Below are positions 8,876-17,831 of a stretch of DNA of 64,000 bases, piece after piece (within the stretch, counting starts at the first letter, position 1; every line of letters starts with the position of its first letter). The position numbers were made by a program, and so were the translations under genes. This DNA is from Rohdeia mirabilis (GTDB lineage: Bacteria > Planctomycetota > UBA1135 > GCA-002686595): NCBI GenBank assembly GCA_007750655.1, contig CP036290.1, forward strand, positions 1,612,001 to 1,676,000, written 5' to 3'. Below the pieces are notes generated by a model. It had not been told where the DNA came from and made no database searches. It worked only from the letters and a program-made list of their open reading frames with translations.

Positions 8876-9385
8876 TCAGTAGCGTCCGGCCAGCACCGGC
8901 TGTACCAGCTCGCGCTTGATCCCGTCCGTCTGCCAGCGCGCGGTCACCAGCACCGGGAGCAGCACCGCGCTCGCGGAGACGTCGTTCGCGTCGATCGCGC
9001 CGTCGAGGTCGAGGTCGCGCGGCATGCCGACGAACACGCCCAACTCGCTGTCCGTCACGGTCTCGTCCGTGATCGGCCGGATGGTCACCACGCCGCTCGC
9101 CGCTGGCCAGGGGACGAGGTCGGCGACCGGAACGGTGCTCGTGGCTTCCAACCGTTCGATCAGCTCGCTCGCCCACGAGCCCTCGGTCGTCGTGGCCCAG
9201 ACTCCGACCTCGCGGGCCGTGTCGCGTACCCGCTCGGCCACGGCCGTCACCGCAGCGCGCGCGCGGTCGTGGTCCGTGGCCTCCAGTTCGATGCGGTCGG
9301 TCGCCAGAGCGGTCGACGTGATGGCGAGGACGCCGACCGCGAGGATCGAGACGCCGACGGTGGCTTCGAGCAGGGTGAGTGCCAT
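8876..9385 (-). CDS. Type IV pilin-like / pseudopilin protein
   Basis: 169 residues beginning MALTLLEATVGVSILAVG, the N-terminal pattern of type IV prepilins: a Glu five residues after the expected cleavage site, then a ~20-residue hydrophobic helix. The usual Gly before the cleavage point is replaced by Ala with this start, so either processing is unusual or the true start lies upstream of ATG 9385. The remainder is a small globular domain with an EF-hand-like acidic loop (PRDLDLDGAIDANDVSAS, residues ~124-141) of dockerin/Ca-binding type. It resembles minor pseudopilins of the PilV/GspI kind. It is divergent from the pilus-like gene at 9585, with a shared 199-base promoter region. Confidence 0.7.
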   Translation of the reverse strand: MALTLLEATVGVSILAVGVLAITSTALATDRIELEATDHDRARAAVTAVAERVRDTAREVGVWATTTEGSWASELIERLEATSTVPVADLVPWPAASGVVTIRPITDETVTDSELGVFVGMPRDLDLDGAIDANDVSASAVLLPVLVTARWQTDGIKRELVQPVLAGRY

Positions 9386-9584
9386 TGGGGTGCGGGGGCG
9401 CGAACGGCGGGCTGGTCGGTGGATCGGGCGGGGCGCTGGGGGCGGTCACGCCGCTCGGAGCGGCGGTGCCTCGCGCGGGTCCTTGTCGACCGCTGGGGGG
9501 CGGGGGGTCGAGTTCCCGTCGCGCTCGAGGTCGCAAGTGGGAGCGCGCCCCCTCGGCCCTCAACGGCGCGAGCCCCGACACCCG

Positions 9585-11468
9585 ATGACCTCGGACGCCA
9601 CCGCTTCGGCCACCACGACCGTGATCCTGACCTCGACCCGCACCAGCGCACCGCGCACCTCGTTCCATCGTGTCCGTCCCTCCGCCTCGCGTCGCGGCCG
9701 GGCGGCTCTGGCTCTCGTCGTCGCGGCATTCGCGGTCGCCGGGCTGTCGCTCGCGTTCCTCACGACGCTGCTCCAGCGCACGACCGTCGCGATCGGCGCC
9801 AGCTACGACGGCGAGCTGAACGCGGCGGCCGACGACGCGATCCAACTGGCGGTCACCGGCCTGTGGGGGGCGATCGAGCGCGACCACCGGGGTCGCACGC
9901 TGGCCATCGAGGACGCACGCGCCGCCCTCACCGAGCGCGGACTGGGTCCCGACGGCGCCGAGCTCGACCTGACCGGATCGGCGGGGCTCGCTCGGGTCGA
10001 CGACCAGTGGCGAATGGGCGAGGTCTGCGTCGATCGACTCGTCGCCGAACGCTCGGACCAAGGCTCTCGCACGCTCGTGCGCATCCAGGTGACGACGCGC
10101 GTCGGCGAGCGGGAGGGTGACACCGAGCCGCTCGTGCATCGCGCCGAGCGCATCTTCGAGCTCGAGCGCCGTCCCTGGGCGGGCGGCTCGTTCGCCGTCG
10201 TGACCGAGGACCTGGGTCGAACGGCCGCTTCGCTCGCGGTCGACAGCGCACCGCGGGTCTTCAACCGCGACCCGAAGCTGGCTGGGACGTTCCAGCACGT
10301 GCGCGTCGCCGGTCTCGGAGCACTGCGGGCGCCGGACCGCGCGCTCGTCGCCGGCAGTCTGTACCTCGGAGGAGGTGGGCTCGACGCCGACGGTCGACCG
10401 ATCCGCGACTGGAGTCGACTCGCTCTGGACACCGTTCGACTCGACGTGCGCGGACGCATCGTCGAGCGCGTCGACGAGCGCTCCGACGACGGCTCGTTCG
10501 CCACCCGGTCGCGCCTCCTGTTGCCCTGCGATCCGCAGCAGTACCGCGCCTTCGAGTCGCTCTACCTCGATCAAGCCGATCCGAAGCGGCGCGCGCCGAT
10601 CGCGTGGCCGACCGCCTTTCCGCCCGTACCCGAACCCGCGCGAACGGCCACGTCCGGGCGACTGACGGCCGCCCGCGTGCGCGCTCGCGTCTTCGCCTCC
10701 GGGGCCCGCTACCACTTCGACGAGAGCGTCCCCGACCTCTCGGCGCCCGTCAGTGCCTCCGAAGCCGATCGACTGGTGATCGACGGCCACGTCGCCGGCA
10801 GCCTCGTCGCCATCGGAACGCCGAGCGATCCCATCCGGGTCGAGGGGGACGTGGTCGTCGACGGCGACCTCGTGATCGGTGGCACCGTCGCGGGCCGTGG
10901 GCGTCTGCTCGTGCTCGGCGCCGTACACGTCCCGATCGACCTGCTCTACTCCGACGGTCACGAGCCGCTGTTCGGTGGGCGCACGCTCGGTCGCAGTCTC
11001 GCCGGTGTCGAGAACGCCCTCGCGATCGCCGCCGCGGGCGCGGTGGTGCTCGGATCTCCGCGGACGCCCGACGGCGAGCTGCGAGCCGGACTGCTCGCGG
11101 CGTTCGAGCGCGGCCAACTCGGCGATGCCGGTGCCGCGCTCGCTCCCACGACCGATTGGACCACGGCTCTCGACCTGGCGCTCCTGTGCGAGCGTCTCTC
11201 GGCCCAGCGCGCACGGTGGAAGCCGCTCGAGGTGGACGCGGCCCTGTACTCGCGGACGGCCGTCGTCGGCTGTTCCGATCCCGCGGCGGTGGGGCAGTCC
11301 GGTGCGATCACGGTGGTGGGGAGCCTGGCTTCGCAGAACCTGGTCGTCGACGCACCCAGCGGGCTGCGGGTGCTGTTCGATCCCCGGGCGCCCGAGCTGC
11401 TCGACCTGCGCGACCCGGATCAGGTCCGTCTGACCCGCACGAGTGCCGAGCTGGGTCCGCGACCCTGA
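9585..11468 (+). CDS. PilX-like membrane-anchored surface protein
   Basis: 627 residues from ATG 9585. After a Ser/Thr/Arg-rich N-terminus, residues ~38-66 (RRGRAALALVVAAFAVAGLSLAF is the start of this stretch) form one hydrophobic helix, like the leader of PilX-type minor pilus components, followed by an alpha region and a long beta-rich part. Near residues ~395-450 short beta repeats (IDGHVAGSLVAIG, VEGDVVVDGDLVIGGTVAG) resemble polymer-forming or bactofilin-like strands. With the divergent pseudopilin at 9385 it could belong to a pilus or secretion pseudopilus, but no ATPase, secretin or prepilin peptidase is in the window. The exact family is not certain. Confidence 0.65.
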   Translation: MTSDATASATTTVILTSTRTSAPRTSFHRVRPSASRRGRAALALVVAAFAVAGLSLAFLTTLLQRTTVAIGASYDGELNAAADDAIQLAVTGLWGAIERDHRGRTLAIEDARAALTERGLGPDGAELDLTGSAGLARVDDQWRMGEVCVDRLVAERSDQGSRTLVRIQVTTRVGEREGDTEPLVHRAERIFELERRPWAGGSFAVVTEDLGRTAASLAVDSAPRVFNRDPKLAGTFQHVRVAGLGALRAPDRALVAGSLYLGGGGLDADGRPIRDWSRLALDTVRLDVRGRIVERVDERSDDGSFATRSRLLLPCDPQQYRAFESLYLDQADPKRRAPIAWPTAFPPVPEPARTATSGRLTAARVRARVFASGARYHFDESVPDLSAPVSASEADRLVIDGHVAGSLVAIGTPSDPIRVEGDVVVDGDLVIGGTVAGRGRLLVLGAVHVPIDLLYSDGHEPLFGGRTLGRSLAGVENALAIAAAGAVVLGSPRTPDGELRAGLLAAFERGQLGDAGAALAPTTDWTTALDLALLCERLSAQRARWKPLEVDAALYSRTAVVGCSDPAAVGQSGAITVVGSLASQNLVVDAPSGLRVLFDPRAPELLDLRDPDQVRLTRTSAELGPRP

Positions 11469-11621
11469 GTCCGGTGGGCCTCGAGGGCCCGCCGTCCGCG
11501 CCGCCGCAGCGGGCACCGGGCACCGGGCTCCGGGCACCGGTGCTGACCGTGGAGCTGGCGTTCCGCCGGCTCGAGCGCAGCCGCGGCGCGTCCTGTCCGA
11601 CGAGGTGCGCCGGCCGTGAGC

Positions 11622-11660
11622 GAGAGTGGTGATCGAGAGTGGTGATCGAGGGTGGTGATC
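11622..11660 (+). repeat. Tandem repeat, 3 units of 13 bp
   Basis: GAGAGTGGTGATC occurs twice, then GAGGGTGGTGATC, in the spacer before ftcD. No function can be assigned. Confidence 0.8.
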
Positions 11661-11726
11661 GTGGGCGAGTCCGCTCGCTCGGCTCGGTAGAGTGCTCGCC
11701 CCGAGTCCTCCGACCGAACCACGATC

Positions 11727-13409
11727 ATGTCCACCCGCCGTCTCATCGAATGCGTCCCGAACATCTCCGAGGGACGCGACCCGAAGGTCATCGCAGCCGT
11801 CACCCAGGTCGTCGAGACCGTCGAGGGCGTCAAACTCCTCGACGTGGATCCCGGTGCGGCCACGAATCGCACCGTGATCACGTTCGCAGGTGAGCCGGAG
11901 GCGGTGATCGAGGCCGCCGTGCTCCTCGTGAAGCGCGCCGGCGAACTGATCGACATGCGCAAGCACTCCGGCGCGCACCCGCGTTTCGGCGCCACGGACG
12001 TGTGCCCGCTCGTGCCCATCAGCGGCGTGACGATGGAGGAGACCGCGGCCTACGCGCGCGAACTCGGCCGCCGTCTCGGTGAGGAACTCGGACTGTGCGT
12101 CTACCTCTACGAGGAGGCCGCGACCACGCCGGCGCGCCGCAACCTCGCCGACGTGCGCGCCGGCGAGTACGAAGGTCTGCCCGCGCGCATCGGCACCGAG
12201 CAGTGGAAGCCCGACTTCGGCCCCGCGAAGTTCGACGCCCAACGCGGTGCGACGGCGGTCGGCGCGCGCGACTTCCTGGTCGCCTACAACGTCAACCTCA
12301 ACTCGACGAGCGTGAAGCGCGCCAACGAGATCGCGATGGCGGTGCGCGAGAAGGGCTGCGTGGCGCGCGACGCCGAAGGCAACGTCGTGCGCGACGCCCA
12401 GGGCGAGAAGGTGCGCGTTCCCGGCACCCTGAAGCAGGTCAAGGGCATCGGCTGGTTCATCGAGGAGTACGGCATCGCCCAGCTCTCGATGAACCTGACG
12501 AACATCTCGATCACGGCGGTCCACACGGTGTTCGACGAGGTCCAGCGCCAGGCGGACGCGCGCGGGCTGCGTGCGACCGGATCCGAGATCGTCGGCCTCG
12601 TGCCGCTCTCCTGCCTCCTCGACGCCGGACGCCACTACCTCGCCAAGCAGCGTCGCAGCACCGGAGTCAGCGACGCGGAGCTGATCAAGATCGCCGTCAA
12701 GTCGATGGGGCTCGACGACCTCGCACCCTTCGATCCCGCCACGCGCGTGATCGAGTACGTGCTCGAGGCCGGTGCCCCCGCGCGCCTCGTCGATCTGAGC
12801 GTGCGAGGGTTCGCGCTGGAGACGGCGTCGGAGTCGATCGCGCCGGGCGGTGGCTCCGTCGCCGCCGCGGCCGGGGCGCTCGGCGCCGCCCTGGGCACGA
12901 TGGTCGCGAACCTCTCGATCGAGAAGAAGGGCTGGGAGGAGCGCTACGAAGAGCTCGACGCCGTCGCCGCGCGCGGCAAGGGGTGCCTCGACGAGCTCCT
13001 TCGCCTCGTGGACGCCGACACCGACGCGTTCAACGGCTTCACGGCCGCGCGGCGCCTGCCCAAGTCCACCCCCGAGGAGATCGCCGCTCGCGACGAGGCC
13101 ATCCAAGAGGCCATCCGCGGTGCGATCCGCGTGCCGCTGCGCGTGATGGAAGTCTCGGTGGAGGCGCTCGAGGTGGCGGCGCTGATGGCCGAGACCGGCC
13201 TCCCGGCGTCGGCGTCCGACGCCGGCGTCGGAGCCTTGTGCGCGCGCGCCGCGGTGCGCGGGGCCGGGCTCAACGTCCGCATCAACTGTCCCGACCTCGC
13301 CGATCCCGGCGAGCGGGCCGAGTTCCTCGCCGCGGCGGACGCGCTCGTCCAGCGCGCCGAGGAGCTCGAGCGACTGGCCCTCGCCGCCGTGGACACGAAC
13401 CTGGCCTGA
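11727..13409 (+). CDS. ftcD: Formimidoyltransferase-cyclodeaminase (bifunctional)
   Basis: 560 residues. The first ~325 residues are glutamate formimidoyltransferase (RLIECVPNISEGRDP at the start; IDMRKHSGAHPRFGATDVCP with the catalytic-type His; VNLNSTSVKRANEIA), which moves the formimino group from formiminoglutamate to tetrahydrofolate in histidine breakdown. From ~350 to the end lies formimidoyl-THF cyclodeaminase (ESIAPGGGSVAAAAGALGAALGTMVANLS; DADTDAFNGF), which makes 5,10-methenyl-THF and ammonia. The fused form is known from animals and some bacteria, while many bacteria split the two. It is followed after 6 bases by glnS, so the two are co-transcribed; no other hut genes are in the window. 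Confidence 0.95.
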   Translation: MSTRRLIECVPNISEGRDPKVIAAVTQVVETVEGVKLLDVDPGAATNRTVITFAGEPEAVIEAAVLLVKRAGELIDMRKHSGAHPRFGATDVCPLVPISGVTMEETAAYARELGRRLGEELGLCVYLYEEAATTPARRNLADVRAGEYEGLPARIGTEQWKPDFGPAKFDAQRGATAVGARDFLVAYNVNLNSTSVKRANEIAMAVREKGCVARDAEGNVVRDAQGEKVRVPGTLKQVKGIGWFIEEYGIAQLSMNLTNISITAVHTVFDEVQRQADARGLRATGSEIVGLVPLSCLLDAGRHYLAKQRRSTGVSDAELIKIAVKSMGLDDLAPFDPATRVIEYVLEAGAPARLVDLSVRGFALETASESIAPGGGSVAAAAGALGAALGTMVANLSIEKKGWEERYEELDAVAARGKGCLDELLRLVDADTDAFNGFTAARRLPKSTPEEIAARDEAIQEAIRGAIRVPLRVMEVSVEALEVAALMAETGLPASASDAGVGALCARAAVRGAGLNVRINCPDLADPGERAEFLAAADALVQRAEELERLALAAVDTNLA

Positions 13410-13415
13410 GACGCG

Positions 13416-15224
13416 ATGACGAACGAACGCACTCCCACCGACGCCTCGGCGACCGACTCGACCCCCGACGGATCCGAACGGCGCAACTTCGTGCAGGCCC
13501 GCATCGATGCGGACCTGGCCGCGGGGCGCTTCGCGCGTCCCCTGTGCTTCCGTTTCCCGCCCGAACCCAACGGCTATCCGCACATCGGACACGCCAAGGC
13601 GATCTGTCTGAACTTCGGTCTGGCCGACGAGTACGACGGTGCGTCCTGCAACCTGCGCTTCGACGACACCAACCCCGCCAAGGAGGAGATGGAGTACGTC
13701 GTTGCCATCCGCGACGACATCCGCTGGCTCGGCTTCGAGTGGGGCGAAGAGCTGTTCGCGAGCAGCTACTTCGAGCAACTCTACGACTGGGCCTGCCAGT
13801 TGATCCGGCAGGGCGACGCGTACGTCTGCGACCTGTCGCTCGAGGAGGCGCGCGAGCAGCGCGGCTACGGGAATCGTCCCGGTACGAACAGCCCGTACCG
13901 CGAGCGCAGCGTGGCCGAGAACCTCGACCTCTTCGCACGCATGCGGGCCGGCGAGTTCGCGGAGGGTGAACGGACCTTGCGCGCCAGGATCGACATGGCG
14001 CACACCAACCTGCAGATGCGCGACCCGGTCATGTACCGCATCCTGCACCGTCACCACCACCAGACCGGTGACGCCTGGAAGATCTACCCGACCTACGACT
14101 GGGCCCACGGTCAGTCGGACGCGATCGAAGGCATCACGCACTCGTTGTGCAGCCTGGAGTTCGAGAACCACCGCCCGCTGTACGAGTGGTACCTCGAGCG
14201 GATCGGCGCCCAGCAACCGCCCGAGCAGATCGAGTTCGCGCGCCTCCAGCTGACCCACACCGTCACCTCCAAGCGCAAGCTCGTCGAACTCGTCGAGGGC
14301 GGCCACGTCAGCGGGTGGGACGACCCGCGCATGCCGACCCTGCGCGGCATGCGGCGGCGCGGTTACACGCCGTCGGTCGTGCGCGAGTTCTGCAAGCAGG
14401 TCGGCGTCGCGCGCTTCAACAGCACGATCGACATGGTCGTGCTCGAGAACACGTTGCGCGAGGAGCTGAACCGCACGGCCGAGCGCCGCATGGCCGTGCT
14501 CGACCCGCTCGAGGTCGTGATCGAGAACCTGCCCGAGGACCACGCGGAGTCGATCGACGCCGTCAACAACCCCGGCGACGAGTCGGCGGGCACGCGCGCG
14601 GTGCCGTTCACGCGGCGCATCTTCATCGAGCGCGACGACTTCATGGAGGACCCGCCGGCCAAGTTCTTCCGCCTCGGCCCGGGACGCGAAGTGCGCCTGC
14701 GCTACGCCTACTGCATCACCTGCACCGAGGTCGTGAAGGACGACGCGGGGCACGTCGTGCGCCTGCTGTGCACGTACGACCCCGAGTCGGGTGGGGGCAA
14801 GACCTCCGACGGGCGCAAGGTCAAGGGCGTCATCCACTGGGTGCCGGCCGATCAGGCGCTGCGCGCGGACGTGCGGCTCTACGACCACCTGCTCGCGGAG
14901 CACGAGGCGAGCGAGACCGAGTCCGCGGACGACGGTGGGGACTGGAAGGCCGCGCTCAACCCCGACTCGCTCGTGACCGCGCGCGGCGCGGCTCTCGAAC
15001 CGAGCCTGGCGGAGGCGGCGCCGGGGACCACGTTCCAGTTCGAGCGGATCGGCTACTTCACGGCCGACGCGGTCGATTCGAGACCCGGCGCGCCGGTCTT
15101 CCACCGCAGCGTCGCCCTGCGCGACACCTGGGCCAAGCAGGCCGAGGCCCAGGGCCAGAAGGGCCAGGGCCAGGGCAAAGGCCAGAAGGGCCAGAAGGGC
15201 AAGGGCCAGAGCCAGGCCCGCTGA
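13416..15224 (+). CDS. glnS: Glutaminyl-tRNA synthetase
   Basis: 602 residues, class I synthetase charging tRNA-Gln with glutamine in the cytoplasm. The HIGH signature is at residues 56-59 (PNGYPHIGHAKAI) and the KMSKS equivalent reads TVTSKRKL. GlnRS-specific segments YPTYDWAHGQSDAIEGITHS and the anticodon-binding beta-barrels follow. A direct GlnRS implies that Gln-tRNA-Gln need not be made by the GatCAB route. The last ~30 residues are a low-complexity Gln/Gly/Lys tail (repeats of GQKGQ and GQGKGQ) beyond the normal end, encoded by a purine-biased repeat near 15145-15220; it could help RNA binding or be a repeat expansion. It starts 6 bases after ftcD. Confidence 0.96.
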   Translation: MTNERTPTDASATDSTPDGSERRNFVQARIDADLAAGRFARPLCFRFPPEPNGYPHIGHAKAICLNFGLADEYDGASCNLRFDDTNPAKEEMEYVVAIRDDIRWLGFEWGEELFASSYFEQLYDWACQLIRQGDAYVCDLSLEEAREQRGYGNRPGTNSPYRERSVAENLDLFARMRAGEFAEGERTLRARIDMAHTNLQMRDPVMYRILHRHHHQTGDAWKIYPTYDWAHGQSDAIEGITHSLCSLEFENHRPLYEWYLERIGAQQPPEQIEFARLQLTHTVTSKRKLVELVEGGHVSGWDDPRMPTLRGMRRRGYTPSVVREFCKQVGVARFNSTIDMVVLENTLREELNRTAERRMAVLDPLEVVIENLPEDHAESIDAVNNPGDESAGTRAVPFTRRIFIERDDFMEDPPAKFFRLGPGREVRLRYAYCITCTEVVKDDAGHVVRLLCTYDPESGGGKTSDGRKVKGVIHWVPADQALRADVRLYDHLLAEHEASETESADDGGDWKAALNPDSLVTARGAALEPSLAEAAPGTTFQFERIGYFTADAVDSRPGAPVFHRSVALRDTWAKQAEAQGQKGQGQGKGQKGQKGKGQSQAR

Positions 15225-15261
15225 CGACAAGGGACCGAGCCGACGTGCCCGGGTCCGCGCG

Positions 15262-16305
15262 CTACTGCGGCGTGTCGGACCCGGTCGCCGGCTCGATACG
15301 CGTCACGCGCGTGGCGTCGCCGGTGCGCGCGCCCAACTCGACGCGGTAGGCGCGCGGTTCGGCCTCGGGCTCGCGCAGGCCGCGGAAGAGCACGGGGTCG
15401 GTGCGCTTCAAGAGGTCGGCCTCGATGACGCCTTCCTCCCAGCACAGCTCGAAGCGCACGCGTCCCTTCTCGACGCGCGGTCGGCCGAGGATGCGCGCGG
15501 GCACCAGTCCGTCGTCGCTCGCAGCCGCGGGCGCCTGGTCGGGCCGCGCGAGGACGAGGAAGGACATGGGCAGGTCCCGCAGGTCGATGCCGAGGCGTTT
15601 CGAGAACCGCCGCCAGAAGCCCGACGTGAACGCCTCGGGCGCGGGCGGTGCGAAGTGGTGGCACCAGCCTTCGTTCGCGGCCACGTTCGGCGCGCGCAGG
15701 CCACAGGCGCCCGAGTGGGGGCAGGGCGCCACTGGCACCAGGTCGTCGCATTCGGCTCGGAGGCGTTCGCGCAGCGCGACGAGTTCACTGGCAGCAGGCC
15801 TCGAACCGGGTTCGACGACCAGGACCCGACTCGCGCGCGACGCCAGCGCGACCAGCTCGTCGAGCCCTTTCTCGTCCAGCTCGCTCAGCACGTGGCTGAC
15901 GATCAGCGTGCCGATCTCGCCCTGCGGTGCACGTCCGTCCGAGTGGGCGCGCACGCCGATCTCGGCCAGACGGTCTGTGGCGTAGGCCCGCGCGACGGCC
16001 GAACGGTCGAGCAGGTGCCAGTCGGCGTCCGCGGGCACCGCACCGGCGGCGTGGCACTCGAGCGACGCGACGCCACTGCCGCAGCCCAGGTCGACGACCG
16101 GGCCCGCGGCCGGAGCGAGGCGCGCCACCGCGGGCTCGGCCAGGACCGCGCGCCACTTCCACGCGATGCGCTGTCCGAACGACTGGTGGTAGAGGTCGAG
16201 CGTCGACGCATCGGACCAGTCGGACACCGCACCCGTGAGGTACTCGGCGCGCAGCGTCTCGAGTTGGCGCCAGTCGCGCTCGGAGAAAGAGATCGTTTCG
16301 GTCAT
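15262..16305 (-). CDS. Rsm22-like small-subunit methyltransferase family protein
   Basis: 347 residues. An S-adenosylmethionine-binding Rossmann fold is shown by VVDLGCGSGVASLE (residues ~90-103) and by LIVSHVLSELDEKGLDEL. The C-terminal half has the cysteine motif of the Rsm22 family (CPHSGACGL, then EGWCHHFAPP), linked in mitochondrial members to assembly of the small ribosomal subunit and an iron-sulfur site. Bacterial homologues are poorly studied. It lies 59 bases after the ABC-2 permease genes on the same strand and is convergent with glnS. Family assignment is fairly good; the substrate is unknown. Confidence 0.75.
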   Translation of the reverse strand: MTETISFSERDWRQLETLRAEYLTGAVSDWSDASTLDLYHQSFGQRIAWKWRAVLAEPAVARLAPAAGPVVDLGCGSGVASLECHAAGAVPADADWHLLDRSAVARAYATDRLAEIGVRAHSDGRAPQGEIGTLIVSHVLSELDEKGLDELVALASRASRVLVVEPGSRPAASELVALRERLRAECDDLVPVAPCPHSGACGLRAPNVAANEGWCHHFAPPAPEAFTSGFWRRFSKRLGIDLRDLPMSFLVLARPDQAPAAASDDGLVPARILGRPRVEKGRVRFELCWEEGVIEADLLKRTDPVLFRGLREPEAEPRAYRVELGARTGDATRVTRIEPATGSDTPQ

Positions 16306-16364
16306 GGTCGAAGGGCGGCGCGTGGGCCGCGAAGTGCATGGCCGCCGAGTTCGGTCGGCGTGGC

Positions 16365-17831
16365 TCAGTCCGCGTCCGCGGCGCGTTCGAGCGGACGGAA
16401 GCGCGAGCGTCGTGCGGCGGCCAACAGGGCCAGTAGAAGGGCGTGGACGACGAGAGCGGCGAGCGGAGCGGCCACGTGGCGGGCGACCGCTGCGGAGGGT
16501 TCATCCTCCCAGCGAAAGCGCGGCACGCCGTCGAGTTCGCCCGGTTCCATCCGGTCGCCGGCGAGTGTGCGCTCGACGAACCACGTCCGCCAGCGTTCGT
16601 GGTGGCTGCGAACGGCGTCCTCGAACCGCGCCCGCCGCGCCGCGCCGCGCCCCGCGACCTCGTCGAGGACGCGCTCGAGCGCGGTCACCGGCGACAGCAG
16701 CGCGGCCATGGCCATGAAGCGCGCGCGTTCGGCTCGCGCCCGGTCCCGTCGTTCCGCGATCGGCGCCACGAGTTCTTCGACGCGGTCCTGGGTGGCCCAG
16801 ACGGCGCGCTTGTAGCTCGCGACTCCGGCGGCGTCCGCGCGCGTGCTGAGTTCGGGGTGGTCGGCCATGAAGTCGTCGAGCACGGCGGCGCGCTCGGACT
16901 GGGCCACGTGCTTCGCCTCCCGTTCGACCGAGACCTCGAGGGCGGCGGACGGACCGTCGTCCACGGCGGCCCAGGCGGCGTCCGCGGCGGCCGGCACGCC
17001 GATCGTCGCCACCAGCCACCCGCCCGCGAGCAGCAGCGCCGCCGACGCGGACCCCGCGCGTCCGACGTTGACCAGTGCGGCGGCTGCGACCCAGACACCG
17101 GTGAAGACGAGCACCGCGCCGGCCGTCGACGCCGCTCGCAGCAGTGCGTCCGGGTCCTGCGACGTGGCGGCGACCGCTCCGGCGACGACGGCCGCCGGCG
17201 TGCCCAACAGGACGAGGCGCGGCAGGAGTTTGCCGAGCAGCAGCGTTCCGACCGGGACCGGCGTGGCGAAGAGCAGCACGGCCGTGCCGCGTTCGCGTTC
17301 CTCGGTCAACGCGCCGTAGCAGAACGCCAGGACCACGAGCGGCAGCAGCCACGCCAGCACGAAGGCCGGATCGAGCGCGCCCGCACCGACCAGCGTCGGA
17401 TTGGTGGTGGTGGTCTCGCCGCGCGCCAGCTCCAGCGCCGCGCTCGTCACCAGCACCGCGTCGGCGGCCAGCACGTCGTCCTCGGCGGCGAGCGCCCCTG
17501 AACCGAGCTCGGGCAACAGCGCATGGCGCGCACCGTGGCGCAGCCCGATCCAGTGCGGATCCGCGTACAGCCGTTCGGCGAACGTCGCGCCCTCCGCGAG
17601 TCCCGTGACCAGACGCTCGCGGTTCTCGTCGAGCGTACGCTGGTCGAGCTCCTCGATCAGCGCGAGGTCGGCGCGCGCGGCCGCGACCCGTTCGCGCCCG
17701 GCGTACGCGCTGAACACGAGCAGCGCCGTGAACGCGATCCACAGGAGCACGTGGGCGGGGCTGCGCAGGAGCTCGCGCACCTCGTGCTGGGCCACGGTCG
17801 TGAACTGGCCGATCGTGCGCGGAGCCGTCAT
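16365..17831 (-). CDS. ABC-2 type exporter permease, second subunit
   Basis: 488 residues from ATG 17831, overlapping the stop of the preceding permease by 4 bases. The first helix follows residue ~28 (VLLWIAFTALLVFSAYAG). A periplasmic loop comes next, then a central block of helices containing the ABC-2 motif EERERGTAVLLFATPV, and a long soluble region before the final helix. This is the ABC-2/DUF3526-like permease layout. It should pair with the permease at 17828 and the ATPase at 19234 in an exporter whose substrate is unknown. An open extension upstream to 18593 overlaps the neighbour and is Arg-rich, so it was rejected. Confidence 0.85.
   Translation of the reverse strand: MTAPRTIGQFTTVAQHEVRELLRSPAHVLLWIAFTALLVFSAYAGRERVAAARADLALIEELDQRTLDENRERLVTGLAEGATFAERLYADPHWIGLRHGARHALLPELGSGALAAEDDVLAADAVLVTSAALELARGETTTTNPTLVGAGALDPAFVLAWLLPLVVLAFCYGALTEERERGTAVLLFATPVPVGTLLLGKLLPRLVLLGTPAAVVAGAVAATSQDPDALLRAASTAGAVLVFTGVWVAAAALVNVGRAGSASAALLLAGGWLVATIGVPAAADAAWAAVDDGPSAALEVSVEREAKHVAQSERAAVLDDFMADHPELSTRADAAGVASYKRAVWATQDRVEELVAPIAERRDRARAERARFMAMAALLSPVTALERVLDEVAGRGAARRARFEDAVRSHHERWRTWFVERTLAGDRMEPGELDGVPRFRWEDEPSAAVARHVAAPLAALVVHALLLALLAAARRSRFRPLERAADAD

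Noticed and set aside
8826..15230. A 2,134-codon open frame on the minus strand, and many other long Arg/Ser/Pro-rich frames
   Set aside because: It runs antisense to ftcD, glnS and other clearly real genes. At this GC content stop codons are rare in all frames, and the translation resembles no protein.
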